DNA of 64,000 nt from the NCBI GenBank assembly GCA_002413045.1, contig DHWF01000051.1, forward strand, positions 97,950-161,949, in the 5' to 3' direction. The notes beneath the pieces are model-generated. The model ran no database searches, had not been told where the DNA came from, and saw only the letters and a list, made by a program, of their open reading frames with translations. Of the stretch, positions 8,265 through 16,405 are shown piece by piece. Made by a program: the position numbers and the translations under genes. The DNA is from Chloroflexi bacterium UBA5189 (GTDB lineage: Bacteria > Chloroflexota > Limnocylindria > Limnocylindrales > CSP1-4). The stretch's first letter is position 1. Every line of letters starts with the position of its first letter.

Positions 8265-8280
8265 CCTGAGCTCGAATTCT

Positions 8281-8312
8281 CGACGCCGGCCCGATCTCCT
8301 GGGCCGGCGTCG
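8281..8312. terminator. Bidirectional hairpin terminator
   Basis: A perfect 12-base-pair stem (CGACGCCGGCCC at 8281-8292 pairing with GGGCCGGCGTCG at 8301-8312) around an 8-base loop lies between two convergent genes. There is no long T-run on either side. It is the strongest hairpin I found in the window and serves both the exported-protein pseudogene and the VOC gene. Confidence 0.65.
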
Positions 8313-8343
8313 ACGTTGCTAGGTGTCGTAAGAACCGCGGCAG

Positions 8344-8751
8344 TCACGCGCGGTACTCGCTGAGCTCGAACAAGTGACCGTCGGGGTCGCGGAGGAAGCA
8401 GCGGGTCTCGGCGCCGTTGCTGACCGGTGGGGTCAGGAAGGTGCCACCACGCGACTGAAGCAGCTCGTATGTCGCATGGCAGTCGTCGACGCGGATCGTG
8501 AAGAGACTGTCGCGGTGGTTCGGGTCGGCCGGCGGGGCGAGCGTCACCTCGGGCTTGCCGGGTGTCGGGCCGCCGCCCTCGACCAGGAGCAGCCACGCGC
8601 CGGCGAAGCTGAGCACGACCGACGAGCCATACTCGCGGAAGAGGGTCGCGCCGAGGACGTCGAGGTACCACCCCTTCGATCGCTCTGGATCGGCGACGAC
8701 CAGGATGTGAGTCAGCGCGGTGTCGGCCGCCGGGAAAGCCATCGCTGTCAT
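8344..8751 (-). CDS. VOC (glyoxalase/bleomycin-resistance) family protein
   Basis: A 135-residue single-domain vicinal-oxygen-chelate protein. The two beta-alpha-beta-beta-beta halves are visible: THILVVADPERSKGWYLDVLG with VVLSFAGAWLLLV, then FTIRVDDCHATYELL with CFLRDPDGHLFELSEY at the end, carrying the usual Glu ligand. ATG 8751 is chosen over 8784 because a GGTGGG stretch precedes it and the upstream codons do not fit the fold. Whether it is an enzyme or an antibiotic-binding protein cannot be told. It is one of five VOC genes in the window. Confidence 0.8.
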   Translation of the reverse strand: MTAMAFPAADTALTHILVVADPERSKGWYLDVLGATLFREYGSSVVLSFAGAWLLLVEGGGPTPGKPEVTLAPPADPNHRDSLFTIRVDDCHATYELLQSRGGTFLTPPVSNGAETRCFLRDPDGHLFELSEYRA

Positions 8752-8855
8752 GGTCCCACCCACGCCGTCGTTTGCGCACACCAAATGGGTTCCGGCGGCG
8801 GACTGTCATGGCCAAATGGCATGCCCCGACCGATCCGTGGGCAACGCCCTGACCG

Positions 8856-8861
8856 TAAACT
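8856..8861 (+). promoter_or_regulatory. Leaderless-type -10 box for the gene at 8868
   Basis: TAAACT lies 6 bases before ATG 8868 with no Shine-Dalgarno between. It probably drives the RibD-like gene and, through short gaps, the LLM and MFS genes behind it. Confidence 0.5.
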
Positions 8862-8867
8862 CGCCGC

Positions 8868-9425
8868 ATGGGGCTTCTGACCTTCAGCATCAACGTCACC
8901 CTGGACGGCTGCGTCGACCACCAGGAGGGAATCGCCGACGACGAGACACACGCCTACTTCACGAGCCTCCTGGACGAGGGCGGCGCGATGCTCTGGGGCC
9001 GCGTGACCTACGAGATGATGGAGAGCTACTGGCCGGCCGTCGCCCGCGGCGACGAGGAGGCGCCCCCGGCGATGCGCGAGTGGGCGGTCAAGCTGGATGC
9101 CAAGCCGAAGTACGTCGTGTCGTCGACGCGAACGGACTTCCCGTGGACGAACAGCCACCTGCTCACCGGCGACCTGCGCACGGGCGTGCAGCAGCTCAAG
9201 GACGCGACCCCGACCGGCGTGCTCGTCGGTAGCCATAAGCTCGCGACCGCGCTGGACCGGCTGGACCTGATCGACGAGTACAGGTTCCTCGTCCACCCGA
9301 GGATCGCCGGCCACGGCCCCACCTTGTTCCAGGGCGGGCTGCCCAGCACGCGACGGCTCGAGCTGGTTTCGGCGAAGGCCCTCCACAACGGCGCGGTCGC
9401 CATGGACTACCGGCGCGCCGGCTGA
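8868..9425 (+). CDS. Dihydrofolate reductase family protein (RibD C-terminal-like)
   Basis: A 185-residue protein of the RibD-C/DHFR-like reductase fold. Marks are FSINVTLDGCVDH at residues 5-17, GAMLWGRVTYEMMESYWP near residues 42-59, KYVVSSTRTDFPW, then the nucleotide-binding VLVGSHKLATALDRLDLIDEYRFLVHPRIAG region, and GPTLFQGG. These stand-alone proteins are common in high-GC soil bacteria and their substrate is usually unknown. It begins a likely operon with the LLM oxidoreductase (7-base gap). A second member is at 16869. Confidence 0.85.
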   Translation: MGLLTFSINVTLDGCVDHQEGIADDETHAYFTSLLDEGGAMLWGRVTYEMMESYWPAVARGDEEAPPAMREWAVKLDAKPKYVVSSTRTDFPWTNSHLLTGDLRTGVQQLKDATPTGVLVGSHKLATALDRLDLIDEYRFLVHPRIAGHGPTLFQGGLPSTRRLELVSAKALHNGAVAMDYRRAG

Positions 9426-9432
9426 CGCACCG

Positions 9433-10386
9433 ATGGCACCACGTCCGTTCCAGTTCATGGTCGCCTCGCGCGGAGCGCCCGATGGGCGCGCGATCACCGA
9501 GCAGGCGCGGTGGGCCGAGTCCGTCGGCTTCACGCACCTCGCCGTGCACGACCACCTGGCCCAGCGGCACGCCGTGACCCCGTTGCTGGCCGCGGTCGCG
9601 ATGGCGACGGAGCGCGTCGGCCTCGTTCCGCTCGTTTACAACAACGACCTTCGCCACCCGGCGGTGCTTGCCCAGGAGCTGGCAAGTCTCGACATCATCA
9701 GCGGCGGCCGGCTCGTCGTCGGGATCGGCGCCGGCTGGAACCAGCCCGAGTACCGCGCGATCGGGATGCAGTTCGATCCGCCCGGCACCCGGATCGACCG
9801 GATGCTCGAGGCAATCGCGATCCTGCGCGGCCTCTTCGCTGACGAGGCGTTCAGCTATTCGGGTCGGTTCTACACGATCACGGACATGGATGGCGGTCCG
9901 AAGCCGGTGCAGAAGCCGCATCCGCCATTCCTCATCGGCGGCACGCGGGAGCGCGTCCTGCGGTTGGCCGCACGGGAAGGCGACATCGTCGGGATCGACC
10001 TTCGCCAGGACGGCGAGGAGATCCTGGACGCGTTCGAGGCGCGGACGGACGTTCGCATCGGCTGGATCCGCGACACCGCCGGCGACCGGTTCGAGCAGCT
10101 GGATCTCAACGTCCTGCGGACGCTGGGCGACCTCTCGATCACCAGCGAGCCGCTCAACGTGGCCGCCGACGTCGCGCGCGAGCTCGCCAGCGAGACGGGC
10201 ATGGAGATCAGCGCGCGGGACGTCCTCGAGTCGCCGTTCTCGCTCATCGGTTCAGTCCCCGAGCTCGTCGACAAGCTCACCTCGCTTCGCCAGCGTTGGG
10301 GCATCAACTCGTTCCTGGTCGGCGCGTTCGGCGAGAGCGGCCTGCGCGAGTTCGCTCCGGTCGTCGAGCAGCTCAGCGGGTCGTAG
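9433..10386 (+). CDS. LLM-class F420-dependent oxidoreductase
   Basis: A 317-residue luciferase-like TIM-barrel oxidoreductase of the group often labelled TIGR03621. Marks are FQFMVASRGAPDG at the start, FTHLAVHDHLAQ near residue 35, GLVPLVYNNDLRHPAVLAQE near residue 65, VVGIGAGWN near residue 95, and PPFLIGGTRERVLRLAAREGD near residue 164. It is expected to use reduced F420. It follows the RibD-like gene by 7 bases and precedes the MFS gene by 21, suggesting one transcript. The substrate is unknown. Confidence 0.87.
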   Translation: MAPRPFQFMVASRGAPDGRAITEQARWAESVGFTHLAVHDHLAQRHAVTPLLAAVAMATERVGLVPLVYNNDLRHPAVLAQELASLDIISGGRLVVGIGAGWNQPEYRAIGMQFDPPGTRIDRMLEAIAILRGLFADEAFSYSGRFYTITDMDGGPKPVQKPHPPFLIGGTRERVLRLAAREGDIVGIDLRQDGEEILDAFEARTDVRIGWIRDTAGDRFEQLDLNVLRTLGDLSITSEPLNVAADVARELASETGMEISARDVLESPFSLIGSVPELVDKLTSLRQRWGINSFLVGAFGESGLREFAPVVEQLSGS

Positions 10387-10407
10387 GAGCCCGGCAGCAT
10401 CGCGCTC

Positions 10408-11586
10408 GTGCCGTCGCGACGGGTGCACCTGATCCCCTGGGGCCCGTTCCTGCTTATCGGCTGGTCCGGGCTGCTCGTACCGTCGCTGGTCCGGCAGATC
10501 GAGGCGACGTTCGGGGTCGACGACGCAGCGGTTGGGATCTGGTATTTCGTGGCGGCGTCGGCGTACGCCACCGGCTCGCTCGCCGGCGGCCTGCTGACCG
10601 AGCGGTTCGGGCGACGGACCGTGCTCACGACGGCTGCCGTCGGGCTCGCGGCGAGCTGGGTCATCGCCGGCACCAGCGGCTCGTGGCTTGTCTTCACGTT
10701 GGCGGCGGCGCTCGGCGCTGGGGCGGGAGCGATCGATGGCGGCATGAACGGTCTCGTCCTCGCCATGACCGATGCCGCCGCCCGGCGGGCGCTCAACTTC
10801 CTGCACCTGTTCTTTTCGATCGGGGCATTCGCCGCGCCGCTTGTCATTGGCTGGCTGGTCGCCTCGGGCATTGCCTGGCAGCTGCCGATAGTCGCGACCG
10901 GCGTGGCGACGCTCCTGCTCGTGGCGGCACTGCTGTTGGTGGAGATCCCATCGGGCAGGCGCGAGCGTCGTCCGGACCCCTCCCCTGCCCCGACGCGCCG
11001 CGTCGCCAGCCGGCCATCGGCGCCGCTCATCCTGCTTGCCGTTGCGATCGGGTGCTACGTCGCGGCGGAGATCGCGGTGTCGAGCTGGACCGTCCGGTTC
11101 CTCGACGACGTCCCGTTCGAGACGGCAAGCCTCGCCCTGTCGGGGTTCTGGGCCGGCGTAGCGCTCGGGCGGTTGATGGCGGCCCGCTGGGGTGACCGGT
11201 TCTCCCACAGCAGGCTCGCCGCCGGCTCGGTCGCCGCCGCGGGCGTTGCCGTGATCGCCGCCGTCCTCGCGCCTTCGCCGACGGTCGCCATCGTCGCGAT
11301 CGCTGTCGCAGGCTTCGCGTCAGGACCGGTGTTCCCGCTCATCGTGGCGATCGGCGGGGAGCTCTACCCGCATCGAGTCGCCGCCGTGGCCGGGACCCTC
11401 ACGGCCGCCGGGGTCGTCGGCGGAATCGTCTACCCGCCGCTGGTCGGACTGATGTCGGCATCGCTGGGCCTCGGGGCCGGGCTGCTCGGCGGCGCGTGCC
11501 TTTCTATCGTTGCTGCCGGCGCGATCCTCGCCGCCGCCCGACTGGCTCGCCGGCCAGACCGCGTCGCGCCTGGACTCCCTACCTGA
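10408..11586 (+). CDS. Major facilitator superfamily transporter
   Basis: A 392-residue membrane protein with about 12 hydrophobic segments and a charged central loop (ERRPDPSPAPTRRVASR, near residues 188-204), the usual 6+6 MFS layout. The MFS loop 2-3 motif is visible as GGLLTERFGRRTVL near residues 58-71, and the equivalent in the second half as GRLMAARWGDRFSHSRLAAG. GTG 10408 is used because no ATG precedes the first membrane segment. It may be a sugar or drug exporter; no substrate can be assigned. Its end overlaps the convergent cupin gene by 8 bases. Confidence 0.85.
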   Translation: MPSRRVHLIPWGPFLLIGWSGLLVPSLVRQIEATFGVDDAAVGIWYFVAASAYATGSLAGGLLTERFGRRTVLTTAAVGLAASWVIAGTSGSWLVFTLAAALGAGAGAIDGGMNGLVLAMTDAAARRALNFLHLFFSIGAFAAPLVIGWLVASGIAWQLPIVATGVATLLLVAALLLVEIPSGRRERRPDPSPAPTRRVASRPSAPLILLAVAIGCYVAAEIAVSSWTVRFLDDVPFETASLALSGFWAGVALGRLMAARWGDRFSHSRLAAGSVAAAGVAVIAAVLAPSPTVAIVAIAVAGFASGPVFPLIVAIGGELYPHRVAAVAGTLTAAGVVGGIVYPPLVGLMSASLGLGAGLLGGACLSIVAAGAILAAARLARRPDRVAPGLPT

Positions 11587-12178
11587 TCTGAGCCGGGCCG
11601 CTGTACCTCTCGTACCGGCCGCGATAGCCGAGCGCACGAGCGAGCGGGGCGAGCAGGATCGCGATCGGCCCGAGGACCCACTGCGCCGGGGGCGGGAGCT
11701 GCACTTCGCGGTTGTAGGCCCTGGCGAGGACCATCATCTGGAGCGGGTTCGGCAGCCCGCTCTTGCCCACCTTCCCGTCTGCGGCCAGCCCGAAGAACGT
11801 CTCGAAGAACGTCTCCGTGTCGAGCGCGGGGCGGAACTGGACCAATGTCGCCGCCTCTTCCGTGCCGCTGTTCCACCAGGTGTGCGGCGTCCCCGCCGGG
11901 ACGACGGCGACCTCGCCCGGCTCGTACAGCCGCTCCTTCCCGGCGACCTTGAAGGTGACCGGCCCCCCGCCGATCTCGAACCGCTCTTCCTGGTTCGGGT
12001 GGACATGCGGCGCCGCGATGAAGCCCTTGGGGGCCAGGTACAGGGTCATCTCGAACAGCTCGCCGCCGGTGTCCCTGGATCGCTTGCGAATCACGATGCG
12101 CTCGCCCGTTACCGGATGGACCAGCGGGCGATCCGCCGCCCCGGGCGGGCTGCTGTCGATCTCGGTGATAGTGGCCAT
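11579..12178 (-). CDS. Cupin-domain protein
   Basis: A 199-residue protein with one cupin_2 barrel. The first metal motif is AAPHVHPNQEERFEIGGG near residues 56-73 (two His and a Glu), and the second is PAGTPHTWWNSG near residues 95-106. Residues 115-199 add helices and a hydrophobic stretch (WVLGPIAILLAPLARALGY) that might touch the membrane. It overlaps the MFS gene tail to tail by 8 bases. The function is not predictable beyond a small-molecule-binding or dioxygenase-like fold. Confidence 0.8.
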   Translation of the reverse strand: MATITEIDSSPPGAADRPLVHPVTGERIVIRKRSRDTGGELFEMTLYLAPKGFIAAPHVHPNQEERFEIGGGPVTFKVAGKERLYEPGEVAVVPAGTPHTWWNSGTEEAATLVQFRPALDTETFFETFFGLAADGKVGKSGLPNPLQMMVLARAYNREVQLPPPAQWVLGPIAILLAPLARALGYRGRYERYSGPAQIR

Positions 12179-12186
12179 TCCTGCGG

Positions 12187-12192
12187 ATCGTA
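12187..12192 (-). promoter_or_regulatory. Leaderless-type -10 box of the cupin gene
   Basis: Minus-strand TACGAT ends 8 bases before ATG 12178 with no Shine-Dalgarno between. Confidence 0.5.
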
Positions 12193-12288
12193 TGCCACGC
12201 GGGTCGAGCGCGTCTGGATCCGGGTCGACAACGTCGACGTGGCTTTCGAAGTCGGTCTCGAGCTCGGGCGCCCCATGGTCGAAGTCGA

Positions 12289-12294
12289 TACCCT
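12289..12294 (+). promoter_or_regulatory. Leaderless-type -10 box of the VOC gene at 12301
   Basis: TACCCT ends 6 bases before ATG 12301, with no Shine-Dalgarno sequence. Confidence 0.5.
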
Positions 12295-12300
12295 TCGGGC

Positions 12301-12657
12301 ATGGCGCTCGTGCTTGATTACATTGAGCTGGCGGTTGACGACATCGAGCAGGCCAAGGCCTTCTACTCGAAGGCCATGGGCTGGACGTTCAACGACTACG
12401 GCCCCGACTACGCGGGCATGCAGGACCCAAGGAACCCAGGGCAGGAGTTCGGGGGCCTGAACGCGCACGCGGCGACGTCGCGAGGTGACGGTGTCATCGC
12501 GCTCGCTCGAACCGACGACGCCGAGCGGGAGCTCGCGGCCATTCGGGCCGCCGGAGGCCGGATCGTGCTGGACCTGTACGAATACCCGGGCGGGCGGCGG
12601 TTCACCTTCGCCGACCCGTGGGGGAACATCCTCGGCGTCTACGAGCCGGCCACCTAG
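12301..12657 (+). CDS. VOC family protein
   Basis: A 118-residue single VOC domain. It starts with DYIELAVDDIEQAKAFYSKAMGW (residues 5-27) and ends with RRFTFADPWGNILGVYEP, where the final acidic residue would be a metal ligand. The middle carries an EFGGLNAHAATSRGDGV loop of the type seen in glyoxalase-like proteins that follow drug-resistance relatives. Monocistronic, with a leaderless -10. The function is unknown. Confidence 0.85.
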   Translation: MALVLDYIELAVDDIEQAKAFYSKAMGWTFNDYGPDYAGMQDPRNPGQEFGGLNAHAATSRGDGVIALARTDDAERELAAIRAAGGRIVLDLYEYPGGRRFTFADPWGNILGVYEPAT

Positions 12658-12664
12658 GCACTTT

Positions 12665-12745
12665 CGCGGATTCCTCTCGGCCCTGCTCCTACCGGTGATC
12701 GTCTACATCGTCAGCCGGCTGATCGGAGGCCGCGTCGGCGTCTGA
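12665..12745 (+). other. Short hydrophobic open frame without a start codon (possible relic)
   Basis: After the VOC stop, one frame reads 26 codons of a convincing membrane helix (FLSALLLPVIVYIVSRLIGG) ending in TGA, with high third-position GC. There is no in-frame ATG, GTG or TTG near its beginning except a GTG inside the helix. It may be the tail of a lost small membrane protein. Nothing else is visible in the gap 12658-12818. Confidence 0.3.
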
Positions 12746-12818
12746 CGAGACTCGAGCTGCGCAATGCCGTCGCCGATCGGGCGCGGCGCACGGCTCGGCT
12801 GTCTCGACATCGCGTTGC

Positions 12819-13319
12819 TCAGAGCCGAGACAGCACCAGGGTGGCGAAGGTCGAGTCGGCGGCCGTGACCCTGGCCTGATCCGATCCGAAGTAGGCGACG
12901 CCGATGTCGATGATGTAGCCGCCCTGCTTGATCGAGAGGTCGCCGGAGACCGGGTAGCCGCTGAACGCGGCTTCTCCGAAGCCGCTCACCGGGGTAGCGC
13001 CCTGGGCATGGCTGAAGGTCTGCCAGATGGCGTCGTCGTAGGTCGCGACGGAAATACTGGCCGCGGTCGACTCCGTGTTGTCCTGCGCATCCCAGTTGCA
13101 CGCGACCTGGCCGCTCGAGTCCTGCTCGAGGCCGTCCTTCATGGGTACGCCGAGAGCGGTCTGGATCTCGGCGGGCGTGAGCAACGAGCACGCCTTGATC
13201 GAACTGACGTCACCGCCACCGCCCGCCGGGGTGGCCGTCGGCGTGCTTGAGCCGCTGCACGCGGTGAGGAGTACCGCAGTCGTCATCACCAGGAACGCCC
13301 GAGCGCGGAAACCGTGCAT
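12819..13319 (-). CDS. Secreted lipoprotein, DUF3558-like
   Basis: A 166-residue lipoprotein. The signal peptide is residues 1-21, with lipobox LLTAC at residues 17-21. A Ser/Thr/Gly linker follows, then a globular part beginning KACSLLTPAEIQTALG and containing a second Cys in ACNWDAQ, the DUF3558/DUF5642 pattern known from actinobacterial lipoproteins. It ends with TFATLVLSRL. GGAGGCGACTCC precedes ATG 13319. It lies 11 bases behind the methyltransferase and may be co-transcribed with it. A relative lies at 17687. Confidence 0.75.
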   Translation of the reverse strand: MHGFRARAFLVMTTAVLLTACSGSSTPTATPAGGGGDVSSIKACSLLTPAEIQTALGVPMKDGLEQDSSGQVACNWDAQDNTESTAASISVATYDDAIWQTFSHAQGATPVSGFGEAAFSGYPVSGDLSIKQGGYIIDIGVAYFGSDQARVTAADSTFATLVLSRL

Positions 13320-13330
13320 GGAGTCGCCTC

Positions 13331-14017
13331 CTATCCCGTGGGCTCAGGTTCTCCGCTCGGATTGAGCGGATCCGCCGCGACAAAGATGGCCGTGCCGGCG
13401 ATGGTTTGCAGCTCCACGTTGCGGAACGAGCGCCCGAGGATGTCCCGCAGGCCGGCTTCGGTGTCGTCGAGGTTGTCGAATGCGCCGCGCTTGTTGAACG
13501 CCCAGAGGAACGCCCTGCCCAGGCGCGTGTGGTTAGCCGACCTTCCCAGGACGGAGGCACCGAACAGGACGCCGCCGGGAGCCATCACCCGGGCGATGTT
13601 CTCGATGGCAAGGGACTTGCGCGCCATCGGGCCTGGCAGGCAGTGCAGGACCAGGCTCAGCGCGGCGGATTCGAACGGGCCCGGGGCTGGGAGCGGCTTC
13701 AGGACGTCTGCCTGGACAGCCGTGACGTCGAGCCGTCGAAGCCGTCTCGTGACGTAGCGAAGAACGTTCGCATTCGGGTCGAGGATCGTCACCCTGCTGT
13801 CGTCTGGAAAACCGGCGTGCTCCAGGAAGTAGCCCGTGCCCGGACCGACGTCGAGGTGAATCGGGCGAATGTGCTCGCGGTAGAGACGCACCTGCTCCTT
13901 CGTCGGGAACCGCCACACGAACCGGGCGATCGGCCCGAGGACGAGCGGGTCATAGAGCCGCAGCAGGGCGCGGCTGTAGTCGCTCTGCCCGCGGTACGCA
14001 GGGTCGTCTCGATCCAC
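13331..14017 (-). CDS. Class I SAM-dependent methyltransferase
   Basis: A 228-residue protein with a Rossmann-type methyltransferase core. Motif I is LDVGPGTGYFLEHAGF near residues 56-71 (binds S-adenosylmethionine), motif II VTILDPNANVLRYV near 75-88, and motif III AALSLVLHCLPG near 118-129. The N-terminus LLRLYDPLVLGPIARFVWRF is typical of small-molecule or lipid methyltransferases of this group. GTG start. It follows the AraC-type regulator by 10 bases, so the regulator may control it. The substrate is unknown. Confidence 0.82.
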   Translation of the reverse strand: MDRDDPAYRGQSDYSRALLRLYDPLVLGPIARFVWRFPTKEQVRLYREHIRPIHLDVGPGTGYFLEHAGFPDDSRVTILDPNANVLRYVTRRLRRLDVTAVQADVLKPLPAPGPFESAALSLVLHCLPGPMARKSLAIENIARVMAPGGVLFGASVLGRSANHTRLGRAFLWAFNKRGAFDNLDDTEAGLRDILGRSFRNVELQTIAGTAIFVAADPLNPSGEPEPTG

Positions 14018-14027
14018 CCTCGGGCCC

Positions 14028-14879
14028 TCAGCTCGGCGGCAGCAGGTCTGGCCGCTCCGGACGCGCTCGCTTGATCAGATCGTTACGGGCTGACCCGCGA
14101 TACCGGCCGGGCGTCGTCTCGAGGTAGCGGCCGAACCAGCGGGTCAGGTGGCTCTGGTCGGCGAAGCCGACCTCGTCCGCGACCCGGCTGATCGGCTCGT
14201 CGGTGGTCGCGAGGAGCCTGGCGGCGGCATTCACCCGGATTCGGCGCAGGTACGTCGCCAGCGACTCGCCGTAGGCGCGCCGGAAGCCACGCGCCAGCCG
14301 TTCGGGCTCGATCCCGATCGCGTCGGCGATCTCGGTCAACGACAGCGGGTCCGTGTAGCGGTCGTGGAGGACGGCACGCGCCTTGCCCAGCCACATCGGG
14401 CGTCGCTCCAGCCCGACCGAGCGGGCCACGCGCGCGACGAGCTCCAGCGCCGCCGCCTCGACCGCGAGCGGGGTGACGTCGTCCGGCTCCTCGAGCTCGT
14501 TCGCCGCCCGCCTGGCCAGGAGCTCGATGTACGGGTCCCGCACGTGCAGGAACCGCCGGGTGGCCTCGCCGACGACGGATCCGAGCCGTTCCGCCTCCAG
14601 GGTCAGGCTCAGGACCGCGGTCTCGGCGGCACCGAACCGGTTGGCATGGAGCTCACCCGCCGGCTCGACCAGAACGGTCGGCGCGAAGCAGTCCCGCTCA
14701 TGCGGTTCGTTGCCGGCAAACCAGCCGCCCGCGAGAACCACGGCGATGTTGGTGTCCGGATGTGAGTGCGCCGGCAGCTGCAGGTCGGCAGGAAACCGCA
14801 TGGAACTCACGCGGCCGAACGAAACCGCCAGGCCTTCAACGCGAGATGCGCCCGCCGTGACGGCGACCTGCGCTCCCAT
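14028..14879 (-). CDS. AraC-family transcriptional regulator
   Basis: A 283-residue regulator. Residues 20-120 form a cupin-like sensor (LPAHSHPDTNIAVVLAGGWF; later EPAGELHANRF). Residues 180-283 carry two AraC helix-turn-helix motifs: DPLSLTEIADAIGIEPERLA, then EPISRVADEVGFADQSHLTR with the conserved GFADQSHL, followed by RWFGRYLETTPGRYR. The frame is open far upstream, but ATG 14879 begins the sensor domain. It heads a probable operon with the methyltransferase and lipoprotein. Confidence 0.85.
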   Translation of the reverse strand: MGAQVAVTAGASRVEGLAVSFGRVSSMRFPADLQLPAHSHPDTNIAVVLAGGWFAGNEPHERDCFAPTVLVEPAGELHANRFGAAETAVLSLTLEAERLGSVVGEATRRFLHVRDPYIELLARRAANELEEPDDVTPLAVEAAALELVARVARSVGLERRPMWLGKARAVLHDRYTDPLSLTEIADAIGIEPERLARGFRRAYGESLATYLRRIRVNAAARLLATTDEPISRVADEVGFADQSHLTRWFGRYLETTPGRYRGSARNDLIKRARPERPDLLPPS

Positions 14880-14968
14880 GACGGGATTGTGCCACGAAGT
14901 GCAATCGTTCCAACGCTCCCGGAGCATGCAAGACATCCGACCGCGGCGACGGCAACGTATCGGACGAC

Positions 14969-15166
14969 ATGGACACCCGGAAGCATTCGGACGTCGTCGA
15001 GGACGGGCGAGGGCGGAAGATGGGCGTGTCCGGGGGTCGCCGGTGTGCTGCGTGCGGCGTCGTCGTCCATTGGCGGATCGAGAAGTTCTGCCTGCAGCAC
15101 CGCCAGCAATTCGGCGGTCACATCTACTGCATGCGCTGCCAGGCGGCGTTCCCCGCCGCCAGCTGA
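14969..15166 (+). CDS. Small zinc-ribbon-like protein
   Basis: A 65-residue frame with metal-ligand spacing: CAAC near residues 26-29, a middle CLQH near 41-44, and CMRC near 54-57. This looks like a small treble-clef or zinc-ribbon protein. The first 20 residues are charged and probably disordered. No clear Shine-Dalgarno precedes ATG 14969 and the family is not recognised. A possible alternative start is the Met at residue 18, just before the metal motif. It converges with the cyclase remnant. Confidence 0.5.
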   Translation: MDTRKHSDVVEDGRGRKMGVSGGRRCAACGVVVHWRIEKFCLQHRQQFGGHIYCMRCQAAFPAAS

Positions 15167-15183
15167 GGAGCGCTGCCCCTCCC

Positions 15184-15544
15184 CTACTCCTCGTTCGCGG
15201 CGAGGAACGCGTCGAGCTCGGCGATGAAGGGCGCGGCGCGGAGCGGCTCGCCGATGGCTCGAGCCTGACGGACCGCCGCGAGGCCGGCATCACGATCACC
15301 CATGCCCACCAGGCAGCGGCCGATGCCAGCGAGCCCGATCGCATGCTCCATTGGCCATCCATGGGACTCGGAGAAGGCCGTCGCTTCGGTGCGCCTCGAT
15401 GACCCGCCTGGCCCGCCCGTGATAGGTCGAGAGGAGCCGCTCAACGTCTTCAGGGTCCAGCCGCTCCGCCATATCGGTCGACCCGACGACGTCGCAGAAC
15501 AGCGCAGTGATGACCCTCCGTTCGATCTCTCGCCGCGACTCCAC
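15184..15544 (-). pseudogene. Deletion remnant of a cyclase-ATPase-TPR gene
   Basis: Codons 1-52 from GTG 15544 match the first 52 residues of the protein at 4366-7662 almost residue for residue (ITALFCDVVGSTDMAERLDP). At about 15388-15392 the sequence jumps and, in another frame, continues as its last ~70 residues (GLAGIGRCLVGMGDRDAGL, then FIAELDAFLAANEE and a stop at 15184). About 975 codons, including the rest of the cyclase, the ATPase and nearly all TPRs, are missing and the junction is frameshifted. No functional product is expected. The two ends differ from the intact gene at many bases, so this is an older paralogue, not a recent copy. Confidence 0.9.
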
Positions 15545-15550
15545 GCGTCG

Positions 15551-15556
15551 ATGGTA
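15551..15556 (-). promoter_or_regulatory. Relic -10 box of the cyclase-ATPase remnant
   Basis: Minus-strand TACCAT is 6 bases before GTG 15544, the same hexamer and spacing as at the intact paralogue. Confidence 0.55.
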
Positions 15557-15580
15557 CGAAGACCGCGGGCGAGATCTCAG

Positions 15581-16384
15581 CTACTCGTGCTTGGATCCTG
15601 CCTCGAGGACGCGACCCAAGTGGACGCCCAGCCAGATGGCGATCACGGGGGCGATCACGACGCCCGTCGCGATCAGGAGCAGCGTCTGGACAAGATCCAG
15701 GCCATTGAGATCGAGAACGACCAGGAGGACGAGCACCGCCTCGAGCGCCGCGCCGACGAATGCGACCGGGGCGAGCCGTCGTGGGAGTGCGGGCTCCGCA
15801 AGGCACGCCTTACCGAGGTAGTACAGACCGATGGCGAACGCCGCAGCGGACGCGGTCCCGCACCACGAGCTGAGGTCGTCCATGAGCTCCGTGCCGCGCC
15901 CAACCGCGACCATGATCTCGGGTGGCACCTGCTCCCAGCCGGTGCTGCGCCACCAGGACGTGTCGACGAGGAAGGTCACCGCGTTCAGGGCCCCGAAGAG
16001 CGCGCCCACACCGAGGAAGCCCGCAGTGACCTGGACCAGCGCCCTTCGGCCGCCCGTCGCCGCGTTCACCGCAAGGGCAAGCGGAATGAAACCGATGAAG
16101 GCGACGAAGAAGATGCCGTCGCGCAGCAGGTAGTCCCACATGGTCGCGTTCCGATAGGCGAAGAACGCCACCCAGTAACGAGCCTCGTCCTGGAGCTGGC
16201 CGGCGCTGGTGCTTGCGTAGGTCGGCACCGCGCCGAGGAGGCCCTGGCTCTCAATCAAGAAGAGGATGGCTCCGGCCAGCAGGCCGACACCGACGAGGAC
16301 TCCCCAGAACCGTGCGATCCGGCCCCACCGTGGGTCGATCCGCTCGTCGGGCGTCCAACCCGGTCTCGCTCCGTTCACGGTCAT
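15581..16384 (-). CDS. Polytopic membrane protein, DUF4386-like
   Basis: A 267-residue protein with about six or seven hydrophobic segments: residues 25-50 (FWGVLVGVGLLAGAILFLI), 90-108, 115-140, 165-190, 205-225 and 230-255. A conserved-looking lumenal loop contains WWRSTGWEQVPPE. Order and length resemble DUF4386-type membrane proteins, but the match is from memory of layout, not a motif. GAAAGGGG precedes ATG 16384. It stands 21 bases behind the YccF-like gene, probably in one operon. Function unknown. Confidence 0.65.
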   Translation of the reverse strand: MTVNGARPGWTPDERIDPRWGRIARFWGVLVGVGLLAGAILFLIESQGLLGAVPTYASTSAGQLQDEARYWVAFFAYRNATMWDYLLRDGIFFVAFIGFIPLALAVNAATGGRRALVQVTAGFLGVGALFGALNAVTFLVDTSWWRSTGWEQVPPEIMVAVGRGTELMDDLSSWCGTASAAAFAIGLYYLGKACLAEPALPRRLAPVAFVGAALEAVLVLLVVLDLNGLDLVQTLLLIATGVVIAPVIAIWLGVHLGRVLEAGSKHE

Positions 16385-16405
16385 CGCTAGCCCCTTTCTC
16401 CCGAT

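Noticed and set aside
14880..15362. Upstream extension of the AraC regulator to 444 residues
   Set aside because: The extension covers the zinc-ribbon gene and the cyclase remnant in the wrong frame and has no AraC family sequence.
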